From: SHLQ01 sp033344795
GTDB taxonomy: Bacteria; Actinomycetota; Acidimicrobiia; Acidimicrobiales; SHLQ01
Direction: 5' to 3'
DNA: 64,000 bases
Assembly (NCBI GenBank): GCA_033344795.1
Contig: JAWPMS010000001.1
Coordinates: 1,116,001-1,180,000 of the forward strand
The stretch's first letter is position 1. Every line of letters starts with the position of its first letter. Both the position numbers and the translations under genes were made by a program. Below the pieces are notes generated by a model. That model was not told where the DNA came from. It ran no database searches and was given only the letters and a program-made list of their open reading frames with translations. Positions 7,214 through 15,507 of this stretch are shown piece after piece.

Positions 7214-9936
7214 TGGGGCTCAGGTACGGAGGTAGTTGGATCGATCGTGTCGCAGACGCAGTCGACCCTCGACCAGGCCTGACCGTCGTGGCCGCGCCAC
7301 CTGGATTCGGGGTTTCTGAACTCACGGAGCGGTTGCGCAGTCGTTCGCAACAGAGTTCGGGCGACACCAAGGCGCGCCGTCGATGCCAGTACACGATCAT
7401 CCGTGAAGAGTCGCATGACGACGTCTGTGAAGCAGCGCGATCTGCACTCGAGAGCGACGTCCGCGTCGTTGTTGCCGGCCGCTCGATACCCGACAAGTTG
7501 CGATCGCACGAAACCCAACTTGTCGATCACTCCATCATGCGCCTCGAAGAACACGAGGCGTTGGAGATAGCGGAAGATTACGATGTGCCCGACGCAGTAG
7601 CTCGGGCTATTTGGGTATTCACCGGAGGATGGCCTGGCTATTTTCTCTCCTGCGTGGTGGCCGCTAGCGGTGCTGGAATCAATAGCGGAACGGAGGCGTA
7701 TGACCTACTTCGTACAGGCCCGCACCTCGGCAACCTCATCAGCACGAGCCTCGATCAACTCAGCGATCAGGACCGCCTCACGATGGGTCGGCTCGCACAC
7801 TTCGGTCGCCTCTCCCACGGCGTTATCTCTTCGACGCTTGGAAACGAGGGGGCAAAGCGGGTGATCGGTGCCGGTCTCCCTCTCGTAGAGACAAGCCCTG
7901 GTTGGTTCGAAATTCTCAATCCAGTCTCCTTTGTTCTTCGTAACGAGACCGACCTCGACGAGCAGACCGCAAACACGCTTGCCCCGATAGTCGTCTCCGA
8001 CATGGGCGTCGTGGCCGGAGCGCGACTGTTCCTCGAAGCCGGCCAGCCGGCCGCAGCAGCCACCGCGCTTCGAAGCGTGGACCTCCGCACACTCGACGAA
8101 GGCAGTCAAGAGTCGCTATTGCCTGTCTTGCGAACGGTGCTCGACACGCAAAAGGATGATGGATCTCTTGGTCTTCGCCTCGCGAGGGTGCTGCACAACC
8201 ACGGCGACCTGAATCTTCAGCGTCGGGCGCTAGTCGACGCCGCCGAGTCCGCGCGAGACCAATTCCGTCCCGATCTGTCGATCGAAGCCGAAGCCGAGAT
8301 TCTTCTCCTCGATCTCCAATCGATCGAGCCTCCAGAAGCCATCGCCCGCCACGAAGTACTCGTCGAAGAAGCCCGAGCCCACTCGAGTTCGTTGGCGCAG
8401 ATTCGTCTTCGGGAAGTCGATGTTTTCCTCTCGACGGAGAGTGGGGAGCTTGCGAAGATCTATCGATCGGTTGGACAGCTGGAATCGGTCGCCCACGAAT
8501 GGGCTGTCGTCGGCGAGCCCGCTCGCGCCGCAGCGACACTTCGTGTTCTGTCGACAACGTCGCTGTTCTATCTCGGCCGTTACGCCCACGCCCGAGACGC
8601 ATGTCAGCGGGCGTGCGACCTCTCGAAGGGTCAACCACAATCGCTCGCGAAATCGATGGCCCTACTCGCGAGAATGGCCGCGTTGCTGGGCGATGTCGAC
8701 ACCTTCGATGAGCTCCACGATCGGGCGCAGCAACTACAAGAGAGTGCGGGGCTTGCCTGGGTCGACGCATATCTCGCCTGGTCGGAGATGATCGCAGCGG
8801 GATATCGCCAGGACCCAGACGATGTCATTTCCTCTCGGCGTCGCGCAGAATCGCTTCTCAGCGGGCTCCTCGAGCACGAAACGGGAACCATCTTTCGCTG
8901 TGATGCTGCTGCTGCCCACGCGATGGCTGGCGATATCGATCACGCGATGGAAATGCTCGATGACGCGAAGTTGAGAGAGCAGCAGTCGCCACTCGATGTT
9001 GGATTCGCAGAGATCTTCGTTCGAAGCCGAGCGGGACTCTGCGCGGAACACATCGTGGACCAGCTCAGGAAGCACAATGACGTCCCGGTAGAACGGGACT
9101 GGCGCATCGACCTCGAAATTGCACTAGGTCGAGGCGACACCGAATTGGTGGCCAAGCTCTCTCATGAGGCGGGCCGGCACGGATTGTCCGAGCTCTTCGA
9201 CGCCATCGTGCGGACGGCGCACCATGACCGCCACGAGCGAACCGTCGACATTTCACTTCTCGGCGAGTTCTCTATTCGCGTTGACGGTGTCGACCAGATG
9301 GTCATCTCTGGCAAAGCGATCGATCTCATCAAATTTCTTGCCATTCGAGCCAAGACCGTCCACGTCGACGTTGTCATCGATCACCTGTGGGGGGATGTTT
9401 CGACGAACGTGGGCGCCCGACGTTTGAAGAACGTGGTCTCGCGGGCCCGCGAGATCATCGGGGCGGATGCCCTGGAACGGAAGGATCAGTTTCTCCAACT
9501 CGGACCGATGGTCAAGACCGATCTCGCCGTATTCAACGAAAAACTCGATCAGTTTCGTTCCGTGCCGTCCCCATCCGTTGAGTCGGCCGTTGCCGTGGTC
9601 GATGCCTACAAAGGCCCGTTGCTCGAACTCGACATGTACGTGGACTGGGTTGCCCCCGAGAGGGCGTCCTGCACCAATGCCGCGTCCGACGCGCTCGCGA
9701 CGGTCGTCGACGCCGGAGCATGGTCAAGTAGATGGGCGTTGGAGGCACAGCTGAAGGTCGACCCTGAGGACGACATCAGCCTGATGAAAGTTGCCACTCT
9801 GGCTCACCAAGACGGTGATTCACACACCCTGTATGAGTGTCTCGATCGAGTCGAGCGGATCTGTCGACTCATCGAAGTCGATCTACCACCCGAGTTTCAC
9901 GAGCTTGCTGCCACGCGGCGGCCGGGATCAGCCTGA
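7213..9936 (+). CDS. Large SARP/STAND-type transcriptional regulator with C-terminal wHTH-BTAD
   Basis: 907-aa regulator. Residues 1-250 look like the NTPase part of a MalT/LuxR-type STAND protein (GLTVVAAPPGFGVSEL, then EEHEALEIAEDY, FTGGWPGYFLS). Residues 250-670 are helical, TPR-like repeats. Residues 680-770 are an OmpR-type winged helix (VDISLLGEFSIRVDG, HLWGDVS, ARRLKNVVSRAREIIG) followed by a BTAD helical domain to the end (AYKGPLLELDMYVDWV, LKVDPEDDISLMKVA). The order is inverted relative to classical SARPs, where the wHTH-BTAD is N-terminal. The Walker A lysine is replaced (GFGVSE instead of GxGKT/S), so ATP binding is doubtful. ATG at 7213 has GAGAGG upstream. Target genes unknown; neighbours at both ends are tiny ORFs. 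Confidence 0.88.
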   Translation: MGLRYGGSWIDRVADAVDPRPGLTVVAAPPGFGVSELTERLRSRSQQSSGDTKARRRCQYTIIREESHDDVCEAARSALESDVRVVVAGRSIPDKLRSHETQLVDHSIMRLEEHEALEIAEDYDVPDAVARAIWVFTGGWPGYFLSCVVAASGAGINSGTEAYDLLRTGPHLGNLISTSLDQLSDQDRLTMGRLAHFGRLSHGVISSTLGNEGAKRVIGAGLPLVETSPGWFEILNPVSFVLRNETDLDEQTANTLAPIVVSDMGVVAGARLFLEAGQPAAAATALRSVDLRTLDEGSQESLLPVLRTVLDTQKDDGSLGLRLARVLHNHGDLNLQRRALVDAAESARDQFRPDLSIEAEAEILLLDLQSIEPPEAIARHEVLVEEARAHSSSLAQIRLREVDVFLSTESGELAKIYRSVGQLESVAHEWAVVGEPARAAATLRVLSTTSLFYLGRYAHARDACQRACDLSKGQPQSLAKSMALLARMAALLGDVDTFDELHDRAQQLQESAGLAWVDAYLAWSEMIAAGYRQDPDDVISSRRRAESLLSGLLEHETGTIFRCDAAAAHAMAGDIDHAMEMLDDAKLREQQSPLDVGFAEIFVRSRAGLCAEHIVDQLRKHNDVPVERDWRIDLEIALGRGDTELVAKLSHEAGRHGLSELFDAIVRTAHHDRHERTVDISLLGEFSIRVDGVDQMVISGKAIDLIKFLAIRAKTVHVDVVIDHLWGDVSTNVGARRLKNVVSRAREIIGADALERKDQFLQLGPMVKTDLAVFNEKLDQFRSVPSPSVESAVAVVDAYKGPLLELDMYVDWVAPERASCTNAASDALATVVDAGAWSSRWALEAQLKVDPEDDISLMKVATLAHQDGDSHTLYECLDRVERICRLIEVDLPPEFHELAATRRPGSA

Positions 9937-10041
9937 CCAGAAGCCGATGGTTCCCTGGATCGTTGTTGCGGCCAATGCCGATCCGAGTGCTGCCCCAAGA
10001 AGGGTGGTTGCTGCGACGGTGAGACCCTTGAACTTGTTCAT
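9928..10041 (-). CDS. 37-aa hydrophobic peptide gene, convergent with the SARP-type regulator
   Basis: Small ORF below normal calling limits. From ATG 10041 the product is MNKFKGLTVAATTLLGAA followed by LGSALAATTIQGTIGFWSG: a short positive N-terminus, a hydrophobic small-residue helix with an ALA-A cleavage-like motif, and a polar-aromatic C-terminal tail. GAAAGG stands 7 bases before this ATG; the in-frame ATG at 10047 is only one base from that site, which decides the start. The stop overlaps the regulator's 3' end by 9 bases. It could be a secreted or membrane peptide, possibly a signal for the regulator; that link is inference from position. Confidence 0.6.
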   Translation of the reverse strand: MNKFKGLTVAATTLLGAALGSALAATTIQGTIGFWSG

Positions 10042-10083
10042 TTTCATGCCTTTCGGTTGATCTGCACGCAGTCAAGCAAGGAT

Positions 10084-10129
10084 CGGTACCCCGCGGGTTA
10101 GTACTCATGCTGGGACCCGCGCGGTACCG
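10084..10129. promoter_or_regulatory. Long inverted repeat, candidate operator in divergent promoter region
   Basis: 15-bp arms with one mismatch: CGGTACCCCGCGGGT (10084-10098) and ACCCGCGCGGTACCG (10115-10129), separated by 16 bases. It lies 43 bases upstream of the 37-aa peptide start and about 50 upstream of the methyltransferase start, so it could serve either or both as an operator or RNA hairpin. There is no T-run beside it, so a terminator is unlikely. Confidence 0.55.
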
Positions 10130-10180
10130 ACTCGAAGTACAAACAAACTGGATATCTGACTGTGGAGACCCTGACCTTCA

Positions 10181-10789
10181 ATGGCCGATTTGGAACGAAG
10201 CTCAATGGCCAACCTGGAATTGACCGATCAAGGCGGCCCTTTCACGCACCTCGATCAGCTTGTGCAGTTCGCGAACTCCGTCGCGGTGGCAGATGGCTCG
10301 GAGCCAAAACGACTGCTCGACCTGCGCTGCGGCACGGGAACTCTCATTCGGGCGTTTGCCCCACATGGCTGGGAAGCGGTGGGACTCGACTCCTCACAAA
10401 AGCTCATGGACGCAGCACGCGAGCTTCAACCGGAGTCGATGCACGCCGAGTTCCTCCTCGAGAGCGAGCAGACCGAGATCGACCTACGCGACAAACGATT
10501 CGACCTGATCGTGGCCTTTGATGACCTCGCGGAGCAGTTTCTCGAACCGGTGCATTTCGAACGCCTTGTGAACCTTGCCTCGGAGCGCCTTCTTCCCGGG
10601 GGACACCTCGTGTTCCACCTTGAACGCACCACGGCGTTTTCCACGATCGACGCTCGCCTCGACACGCTTCGGCGGTGCGGCTTCGACACTGCGTGGCGCA
10701 CCACTCCGGGGGACCTGACGCACGTCGTTTCGTCGGATGTCGACCACGGGGGCACGCGCGACTTGTTCGTCGCACGAAAGAACACCTGA
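10181..10789 (+). CDS. Class I SAM-dependent methyltransferase
   Basis: 202 aa with the Rossmann-type SAM-binding motif I LLDLRCGTGTLIRAF, the acidic motif after beta-2 (WEAVGLDSS), a motif IV-like FDLIVAFDDLAEQF and the post-motif PGGHLVFHLE. Substrate unknown. Two in-frame ATGs are possible (10181 and 10205, MANLELTD); neither has a strong ribosome-binding site. The gene follows a divergent region with a long inverted repeat and is followed 130 bases later by the FAS1-OmpA gene on the same strand. Confidence 0.85.
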   Translation: MADLERSSMANLELTDQGGPFTHLDQLVQFANSVAVADGSEPKRLLDLRCGTGTLIRAFAPHGWEAVGLDSSQKLMDAARELQPESMHAEFLLESEQTEIDLRDKRFDLIVAFDDLAEQFLEPVHFERLVNLASERLLPGGHLVFHLERTTAFSTIDARLDTLRRCGFDTAWRTTPGDLTHVVSSDVDHGGTRDLFVARKNT

Positions 10790-10812
10790 TCGCGCCGACG
10801 AGGTCGCGCGAG

Positions 10813-10882
10813 ATACCGGCATACTTCAGCAATCTGGGACGTCGACTCGACTAGCGTCCTCGCTGAAGCATGTCTCCGGTAT
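10813..10882. promoter_or_regulatory. Nested inverted repeats (about 70 nt) upstream of the FAS1-OmpA gene
   Basis: ATACCGG (10813-10819) and CTTCAGC (10824-10830) pair with GCTGAAG (10862-10868) and CCGGTAT (10876-10882); inside, GGACG (10837-10841) pairs with CGTCC (10855-10859). The structure ends 36 bases before the ATG of the next gene and could be an operator, a 5'-leader hairpin, or a terminator lacking a clear T-run. Confidence 0.45.
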
Positions 10883-10918
10883 GGATGCCCATGAATCCCA
10901 GGAATCGAGAGCAAGGCA

Positions 10919-12511
10919 ATGACTGACGACGCGGCTGGCGAGAACAACATCGAAAGCCTCGCCCAACGAGCCAAAGAGGTCTTGGATCGGGTTCGCTCGA
11001 ACGCCGACGACATCGACCTGTCCGCCGCATCCTTCGAGCAGGTGGCATCCCAAGACGACATCGCTCCTGACGTCGACCTCGACGTACCAGAGGTTGACCT
11101 CGATACAGACGTTTCTGCCGCAGCCACACCGGGTGGCTACATCTCGGCACTCCAGGATTCCGACGACTCCGACAGCGAGTCGGAGGCATTTCTCGGTGTC
11201 GACCAAGACGTCGACCCACAACTCGATGACGACACAGATCTCCCGGAAGACGAAAGTAGTGACGACGAATCAGCCATCGCCGCCGCGATCGGACTCGGTG
11301 AAAGCGCCGATGGTGACTCCGATATCGATGAGGAGCCAGAGGCCGACGACATCGAGGTCGACGAAGCCGTCGAACCTATGGTCGAAGATGAGACCCCGAC
11401 CGAGCTCCTCGATGACGTGCCCGAGCCAGCCAGCGCGGCCCTTGCCACAGCCGATTCGTTCGATGCCGACAGTCTTCGAGTCGAGCCAGTCGAAGAAGAA
11501 TCGAATCGCCGACTCGGCTGCCTGATTCCGTTGTTCCTCCTTGGGCTGCTCATCCTCGCCCTCATCTTGTTCTGGGGCAGCCTGTTCGGCGACGACGAGG
11601 CCGTTCTGCTCGACGGCGACACGGTCGCCTCGACGACGAGCGAGCCACTCGAGGCGACGACCTCAACGACCGAATTGGATGCGACGACGTCAACGAGCGA
11701 AACGACGACGACCACGACGACGACCGAAGTGCCGCCCGCCATTCCCGATACGGCTTGGGAACTCCTTGGCGGAACAACGGGTACCGACCAATTCGCCTCC
11801 TTCGGCGCGCCGTTCGGTCTCCAAGCGATTCTCGAAGGCGCGGACGCACCGGGACTGGATGGATTCACCCTGCTGGCACCCTCGAATGAGGCCATTGCTG
11901 CCTTGTCCCAGGAGGACGTCGCTGGCTTTGGGCAAGACCCAGCATCTGCGGAAGCGCTGATCAACTACCACATCATCGATCAGCGCCTCACGCCCGAGCT
12001 TCTGCTGAGCGCAGCCGGTGGGCAGATCGAGTCGCGCGTCGGACTGCCGATCGACGTGGCGCTCGAGGGTGACGATTTGGTGTTGAACGGCCAAGCGCGC
12101 GTGGCTCTCGACGCCCTCGTCGCAGACAACGCCCACGTTCTGGTCATCGACTCGGTGCTCCAGCCGCCGACGATCAATACCGTCATCGAGCTCGGCGAAG
12201 TCCAGTTCGAGGTGATCTCCGCAATCATCACTCCGGCAGGTCAAGCCGAACTGCAAAAGGCTGTGGAGTTCTTCGAAGAGAACCCCGACGCCAACGCCGT
12301 CATCGAAGGCCACACGGACACGGACGGTCCCGCTGGGCCAAACCAAGGGCTCTCGGAACGTCGGGCGAACGCCGTACGAGACTTCCTCATCTCTCAAGGA
12401 GTCGACGGCTCGCGCCTCACCGCAGAAGGTTTCGGCGAGACCCAGCCGATCATCGTCGATGGAGTGGAAGACAAGGTTGCCAGTCGCCGAATCGAGCTGA
12501 ACATTCGGTAG
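10919..12511 (+). CDS. Membrane-anchored FAS1 (fasciclin) - OmpA domain envelope protein
   Basis: 530 aa in four parts. Residues 1-195 are strongly acidic and Asp/Ser-rich, predicted cytoplasmic. One membrane helix follows at about 198-220 (CLIPLFLLGLLILALILFW). A Thr/Ser-rich, probably extended or glycosylated linker (220-275) leads to a fasciclin domain (about 278-420: FTLLAPSNEAIAAL, INYHIIDQRL, NAHVLVIDSVLQPP). The C-terminus (425-530) is an OmpA/MotB-type peptidoglycan-binding domain (VIEGHTDTDGP, LSERRANAVRDFL, AEGFGETQPI). The layout suggests a tether between the membrane, an adhesive extracellular module and the cell wall. Partner of the acidic tail unknown. Confidence 0.9.
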   Translation: MTDDAAGENNIESLAQRAKEVLDRVRSNADDIDLSAASFEQVASQDDIAPDVDLDVPEVDLDTDVSAAATPGGYISALQDSDDSDSESEAFLGVDQDVDPQLDDDTDLPEDESSDDESAIAAAIGLGESADGDSDIDEEPEADDIEVDEAVEPMVEDETPTELLDDVPEPASAALATADSFDADSLRVEPVEEESNRRLGCLIPLFLLGLLILALILFWGSLFGDDEAVLLDGDTVASTTSEPLEATTSTTELDATTSTSETTTTTTTTEVPPAIPDTAWELLGGTTGTDQFASFGAPFGLQAILEGADAPGLDGFTLLAPSNEAIAALSQEDVAGFGQDPASAEALINYHIIDQRLTPELLLSAAGGQIESRVGLPIDVALEGDDLVLNGQARVALDALVADNAHVLVIDSVLQPPTINTVIELGEVQFEVISAIITPAGQAELQKAVEFFEENPDANAVIEGHTDTDGPAGPNQGLSERRANAVRDFLISQGVDGSRLTAEGFGETQPIIVDGVEDKVASRRIELNIR

Positions 12512-12526
12512 CGGAGGCTCCGCGTT

Positions 12527-12910
12527 CTATTCGCTCAACATCCAGTCGCGCGATCGATCGGGCTCGAACTCGCTCTGCAGGTAGTCGTCGAGCCGTTCAT
12601 CGAGGCCTGGATCGGACACGAGCCACGAGCCGTACAACCCGGCTGATCCCGGAGGCACCGACGCCCGCTGCGCATCTACGTTCTGTTTGGCTTCACGCAC
12701 GATCTTGTCGGCCTGGGCACGGGCAGAACGCATCAGTTCATCTCGGCGTGCCTTGGCATTCGTTTGGCTCTGCTTGAATGCCCGCACCGCGATGTGCACC
12801 CGTTGCAGTTGCTCCTCGGCCACATCGGCTCGAGCGGTCGCCGCAGCAAGTTCGCGTTCGAGCTCGGCGACCCGCAGTGCTGTTGCCTCATCGGTGACCG
12901 CTGTATGCAC
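12527..12910 (-). CDS. Hypothetical coiled-coil protein
   Basis: 127 aa from the GTG at 12910, chosen because AAGGA stands 7 bases upstream; the frame stays open to 13225, with an ATG at 13078 as an alternative, but the extra part has atypical codon use and no recognisable fold. Residues 10-85 form a heptad-rich helix (RVAELERELAAATARADVAE, then AVRAFKQSQTNAKARRDELM), followed by an Arg/Lys-rich stretch and an acidic C-terminus (LDDYLQSEFEPDRS). This resembles DivIVA/Wag31-type helical scaffolds only in general composition. Convergent with the FAS1-OmpA gene, 15 bases between stops. Confidence 0.6.
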   Translation of the reverse strand: MHTAVTDEATALRVAELERELAAATARADVAEEQLQRVHIAVRAFKQSQTNAKARRDELMRSARAQADKIVREAKQNVDAQRASVPPGSAGLYGSWLVSDPGLDERLDDYLQSEFEPDRSRDWMLSE

Positions 12911-13207
12911 GCCAAGTTCCTTCAAAATCGTCGACTGCCCGCTTGCCGGGGAAGAAACCCCACCAGCTCCAACCCATCGGCCCTCGCAAGAGCACGAACA
13001 TGGGTCCAACAGACCTTCGACATGTGACCTGGAGAACTGGAGTATCTGCACGACATCGCAACGATGAGTTCTCCGCATGAACTCAGGCCCCCGATGCGTA
13101 CTGAAATCACTCAAAGCCCTCAGTTTTGGGCATACCACTCCGATACTCACTCCAAGGCCGTGTTCGGCGTACACGCGCCCGACTGACCTGCTTACTGGAG
13201 AGACCGA

Positions 13208-14755
13208 ATGCCGCAAGATGAGCACAACGAATGGCCGTCGTTTGAGACGGTCCTTCGTGATGTCGCAACGTCCGAGCCATCGCCGCGCGATGACTCAGAC
13301 GTGCCTGTCATGGACAGCGGCGTCTCCAGCACTTCCGAATCCACCACCGAAGAGCCCTCCGGTGACCGCAACCTCGCTGAAGAGGACGTGTCAGAAGTAG
13401 AGGCCATCGTCCAGGTCGAAGAGTCGGCATTCGACGACACGCTCGATTCGTTCGGCCGCGATCTACTCCCCGATCCGCTTCCTCCAATCGACATCGACAC
13501 CTCTGCGGTCAGAGCACTACTCCTTGCGCCATCGGATTCGTCGATCGAAGACTTCGAACTCGAGGCCCTCGAGCCGGTCGAGCCCGCCTCGATCGAACCC
13601 GTGGACTTCGAAGCGGCCCCCGCGTTCGAACCAGCAGACTTCGAAGCGGCCCCAGCGTTCGAACCAGCAGACTTCGGCGCAGCTCCAGCATTTGATCCCG
13701 ACGTACAGACCGAGCCGCCCTCCGTCTTCGATCTCGCCTTCGATCCGGACGCGCAGACCAACGCGTCAACATTCGAGGGCGTCGATGCCTTGTACTCTCC
13801 AGATGTCGCAGGCATCGAACTCCCCACACCCGACCCAACGCCGGTCGAGGTGTTCGACGACCTGAACATCGGTAGCGAGATCTCCCTCGATGACGTCCCT
13901 CAGTTCACTGCAGATGAACTTCTCTCCGGGGATGACAACGATCCGTCGACCGAAATTGGCGAGATCCCGAGTGGCGCGGTTTTCGAGCTCGACGAGTCGA
14001 CAATCGCCGCCTCCGATCACACCGAGGAACCAGCAAGTGAGTTCACGACGCCGTCGATCGATTTGTTCGATCTGTCGGTCAGCAGCGAAGAGATCGAAGA
14101 GGCCGGTGGCGGCTTCGATTCCATCGCCACCGCCAACGCCATCGAAGGTGAGCTCAATGAGCTCAGCGACCTGACCGCCCTCGAATCGGACGACTTGGCG
14201 ACGGACGAGGAACCTTCGGTCGAACTCTTCAGCATGGACAATGTGATTCCGATCCGACCCGACGCATCGGATGACGCTGGTTCGAACGACGACGGACCGA
14301 GCAGCGATTGGCTCAACCCGCACGAGGTGGTAGCTACCCCGCTGTCTCATGCGCTCGACGGACCGCCACCCGCGCGTGTCTCACAAACCGGATGGGTCGG
14401 CCTCGAAACAGTCCAGCCCGCATCCGAGGAGGAGACCGAAGAGGTCAAGGTCAACGACCCGTGGGCGCACATGCGACCGAGCGAGGAACCGCGGTCTGAA
14501 GGTCTTCTCGCCAAGATTTTCGGTGGCGAAGAACGCAAACGAGCCAAGGCCCGCCGGCGAGCCCAAGAACAAGGCGAGCCTGAGTCGAACACCGACGAGG
14601 CCGACGCCAAGTTGGTGTTTGATCCGACCTGTCCCAACTGCGGTGGCGAGTGCCAGGTTGACCTCGATGATCCAATCGGACGCCGGGTGCATGTGAGCTG
14701 CCCGTCCTGTGACCACATGTGGTTCACGCCCTACATCGAGTCGCAGGCCGGCTGA
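13208..14755 (+). CDS. Long acidic protein with 11-residue repeats and C-terminal zinc ribbon
   Basis: 515 aa starting at ATG 13208 with GGAGA 8 bases upstream. Residues 1-385 are extremely acidic and low complexity, including three 11-residue tandem units of type DFEAAPAFEPA at about 133-165. Residues 400-455 are more basic (KIFGGEERKRAKARRRAQEQ). The C-terminus has a treble-clef or ribbon-like metal site, CPNCGGECQVDL and SCPSCDHMW (CxxC...CxxC), similar to MJ0042/zinc-ribbon modules. No membrane segment. Function unknown; perhaps a scaffold or transcription-associated factor. The two neighbouring acidic proteins share compositional style. Confidence 0.8.
   Translation: MPQDEHNEWPSFETVLRDVATSEPSPRDDSDVPVMDSGVSSTSESTTEEPSGDRNLAEEDVSEVEAIVQVEESAFDDTLDSFGRDLLPDPLPPIDIDTSAVRALLLAPSDSSIEDFELEALEPVEPASIEPVDFEAAPAFEPADFEAAPAFEPADFGAAPAFDPDVQTEPPSVFDLAFDPDAQTNASTFEGVDALYSPDVAGIELPTPDPTPVEVFDDLNIGSEISLDDVPQFTADELLSGDDNDPSTEIGEIPSGAVFELDESTIAASDHTEEPASEFTTPSIDLFDLSVSSEEIEEAGGGFDSIATANAIEGELNELSDLTALESDDLATDEEPSVELFSMDNVIPIRPDASDDAGSNDDGPSSDWLNPHEVVATPLSHALDGPPPARVSQTGWVGLETVQPASEEETEEVKVNDPWAHMRPSEEPRSEGLLAKIFGGEERKRAKARRRAQEQGEPESNTDEADAKLVFDPTCPNCGGECQVDLDDPIGRRVHVSCPSCDHMWFTPYIESQAG
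13604..13702 (+). repeat. Three tandem 33-bp coding repeats
   Basis: Units at 13604-13636, 13637-13669 and 13670-13702, encoding DFEAAPAFEPA, DFEAAPAFEPA and DFGAAPAFDPD. The first two differ by a single base, so the duplication is recent and the copy number may vary between strains. Confidence 0.9.
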
Positions 14756-14772
14756 AATCTGGTTTTTGGGCG

Positions 14773-15489
14773 TTACTGCCCGAACATCGACATCCATTGT
14801 TCGGCCGACGTGGGGGCGAAGACCATGTTCTGCGCCCGTGTCGCGCCCATGGTTGCCGACGGTTCTGGTGAGTACTGATGCCCGGGAAACAAGACGGCAT
14901 CGTCGGGGACCTTCGACAAGACCTTGGTGAGGCTGTCGTACAGCTGAGCTGGATTGCCGCCGGGTAGATCGGTCCGACCACAACCCTGCAAGAACAACGT
15001 GTCTCCTGCGACGAGACGATTGTCGACCAGGAATGACTGTGACCCTGGCGTATGCCCCGGTGTGTGCAACAGCTCGATCTTGATTGCACCGACGTCGATC
15101 GAGTCGCTGCCGTCGTGCAACGTGAGATCCGCGTCGCCGAGGCCCGTTACCTCTTTCACGAAATCGGCTTCGTCGGTCTGGATGTGCAAGGGCACATTCG
15201 TGTGCCCGAGCAACTCGGCAGCGCCAGAGACCTGCAGACCCATCATGGATCCACCGACATGATCGGCGTGATAGTGCGTCCCGAGCATGCCAACGCACGT
15301 CATGCCATCGGCCTCGAGAATCTCGAGAATGCCTGCTGGGTCATAGGCGGGATCGACGATGACCGCCTCTTTCGTCTCGCGGTCGCCAATGAGGTAGACG
15401 AAGTTCACCATCTGTTGGGCGAAGGCGTCGGTCTGGGCGAAGTCCCTGCCCGACAACAGCTGACGGAAATACAAACGATCGTTGTTCAC
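14773..15489 (-). CDS. Metallo-beta-lactamase-fold hydrolase (glyoxalase II / persulfide dioxygenase type)
   Basis: 238 aa with the binuclear metal motif THYHADHVGG (HxHxDH), the later ligands in HTPGHTPGS, AGDTLFLQGCGRTD and the final FPGHQY. The pattern with GD.LF..GCGRtDlpgG is characteristic of the glyoxalase II and ethylmalonic-encephalopathy (persulfide dioxygenase) branches rather than true beta-lactamases. Likely hydrolyses or oxidises a low-molecular-weight thiol derivative. It ends 18 bases after... the convergent zinc-ribbon gene and its start lies 18 bases below the larC stop, so it may be the last gene of a larB-larC transcript. Confidence 0.86.
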   Translation of the reverse strand: MNNDRLYFRQLLSGRDFAQTDAFAQQMVNFVYLIGDRETKEAVIVDPAYDPAGILEILEADGMTCVGMLGTHYHADHVGGSMMGLQVSGAAELLGHTNVPLHIQTDEADFVKEVTGLGDADLTLHDGSDSIDVGAIKIELLHTPGHTPGSQSFLVDNRLVAGDTLFLQGCGRTDLPGGNPAQLYDSLTKVLSKVPDDAVLFPGHQYSPEPSATMGATRAQNMVFAPTSAEQWMSMFGQ

Positions 15490-15507
15490 ACGTTCATCGT
15501 ATGCGCC

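Noticed and set aside
12911..13225. N-terminal extension of the coiled-coil gene
   Set aside because: Open frame but poor codon bias and no recognisable motif; a good ribosome-binding site supports GTG 12910.
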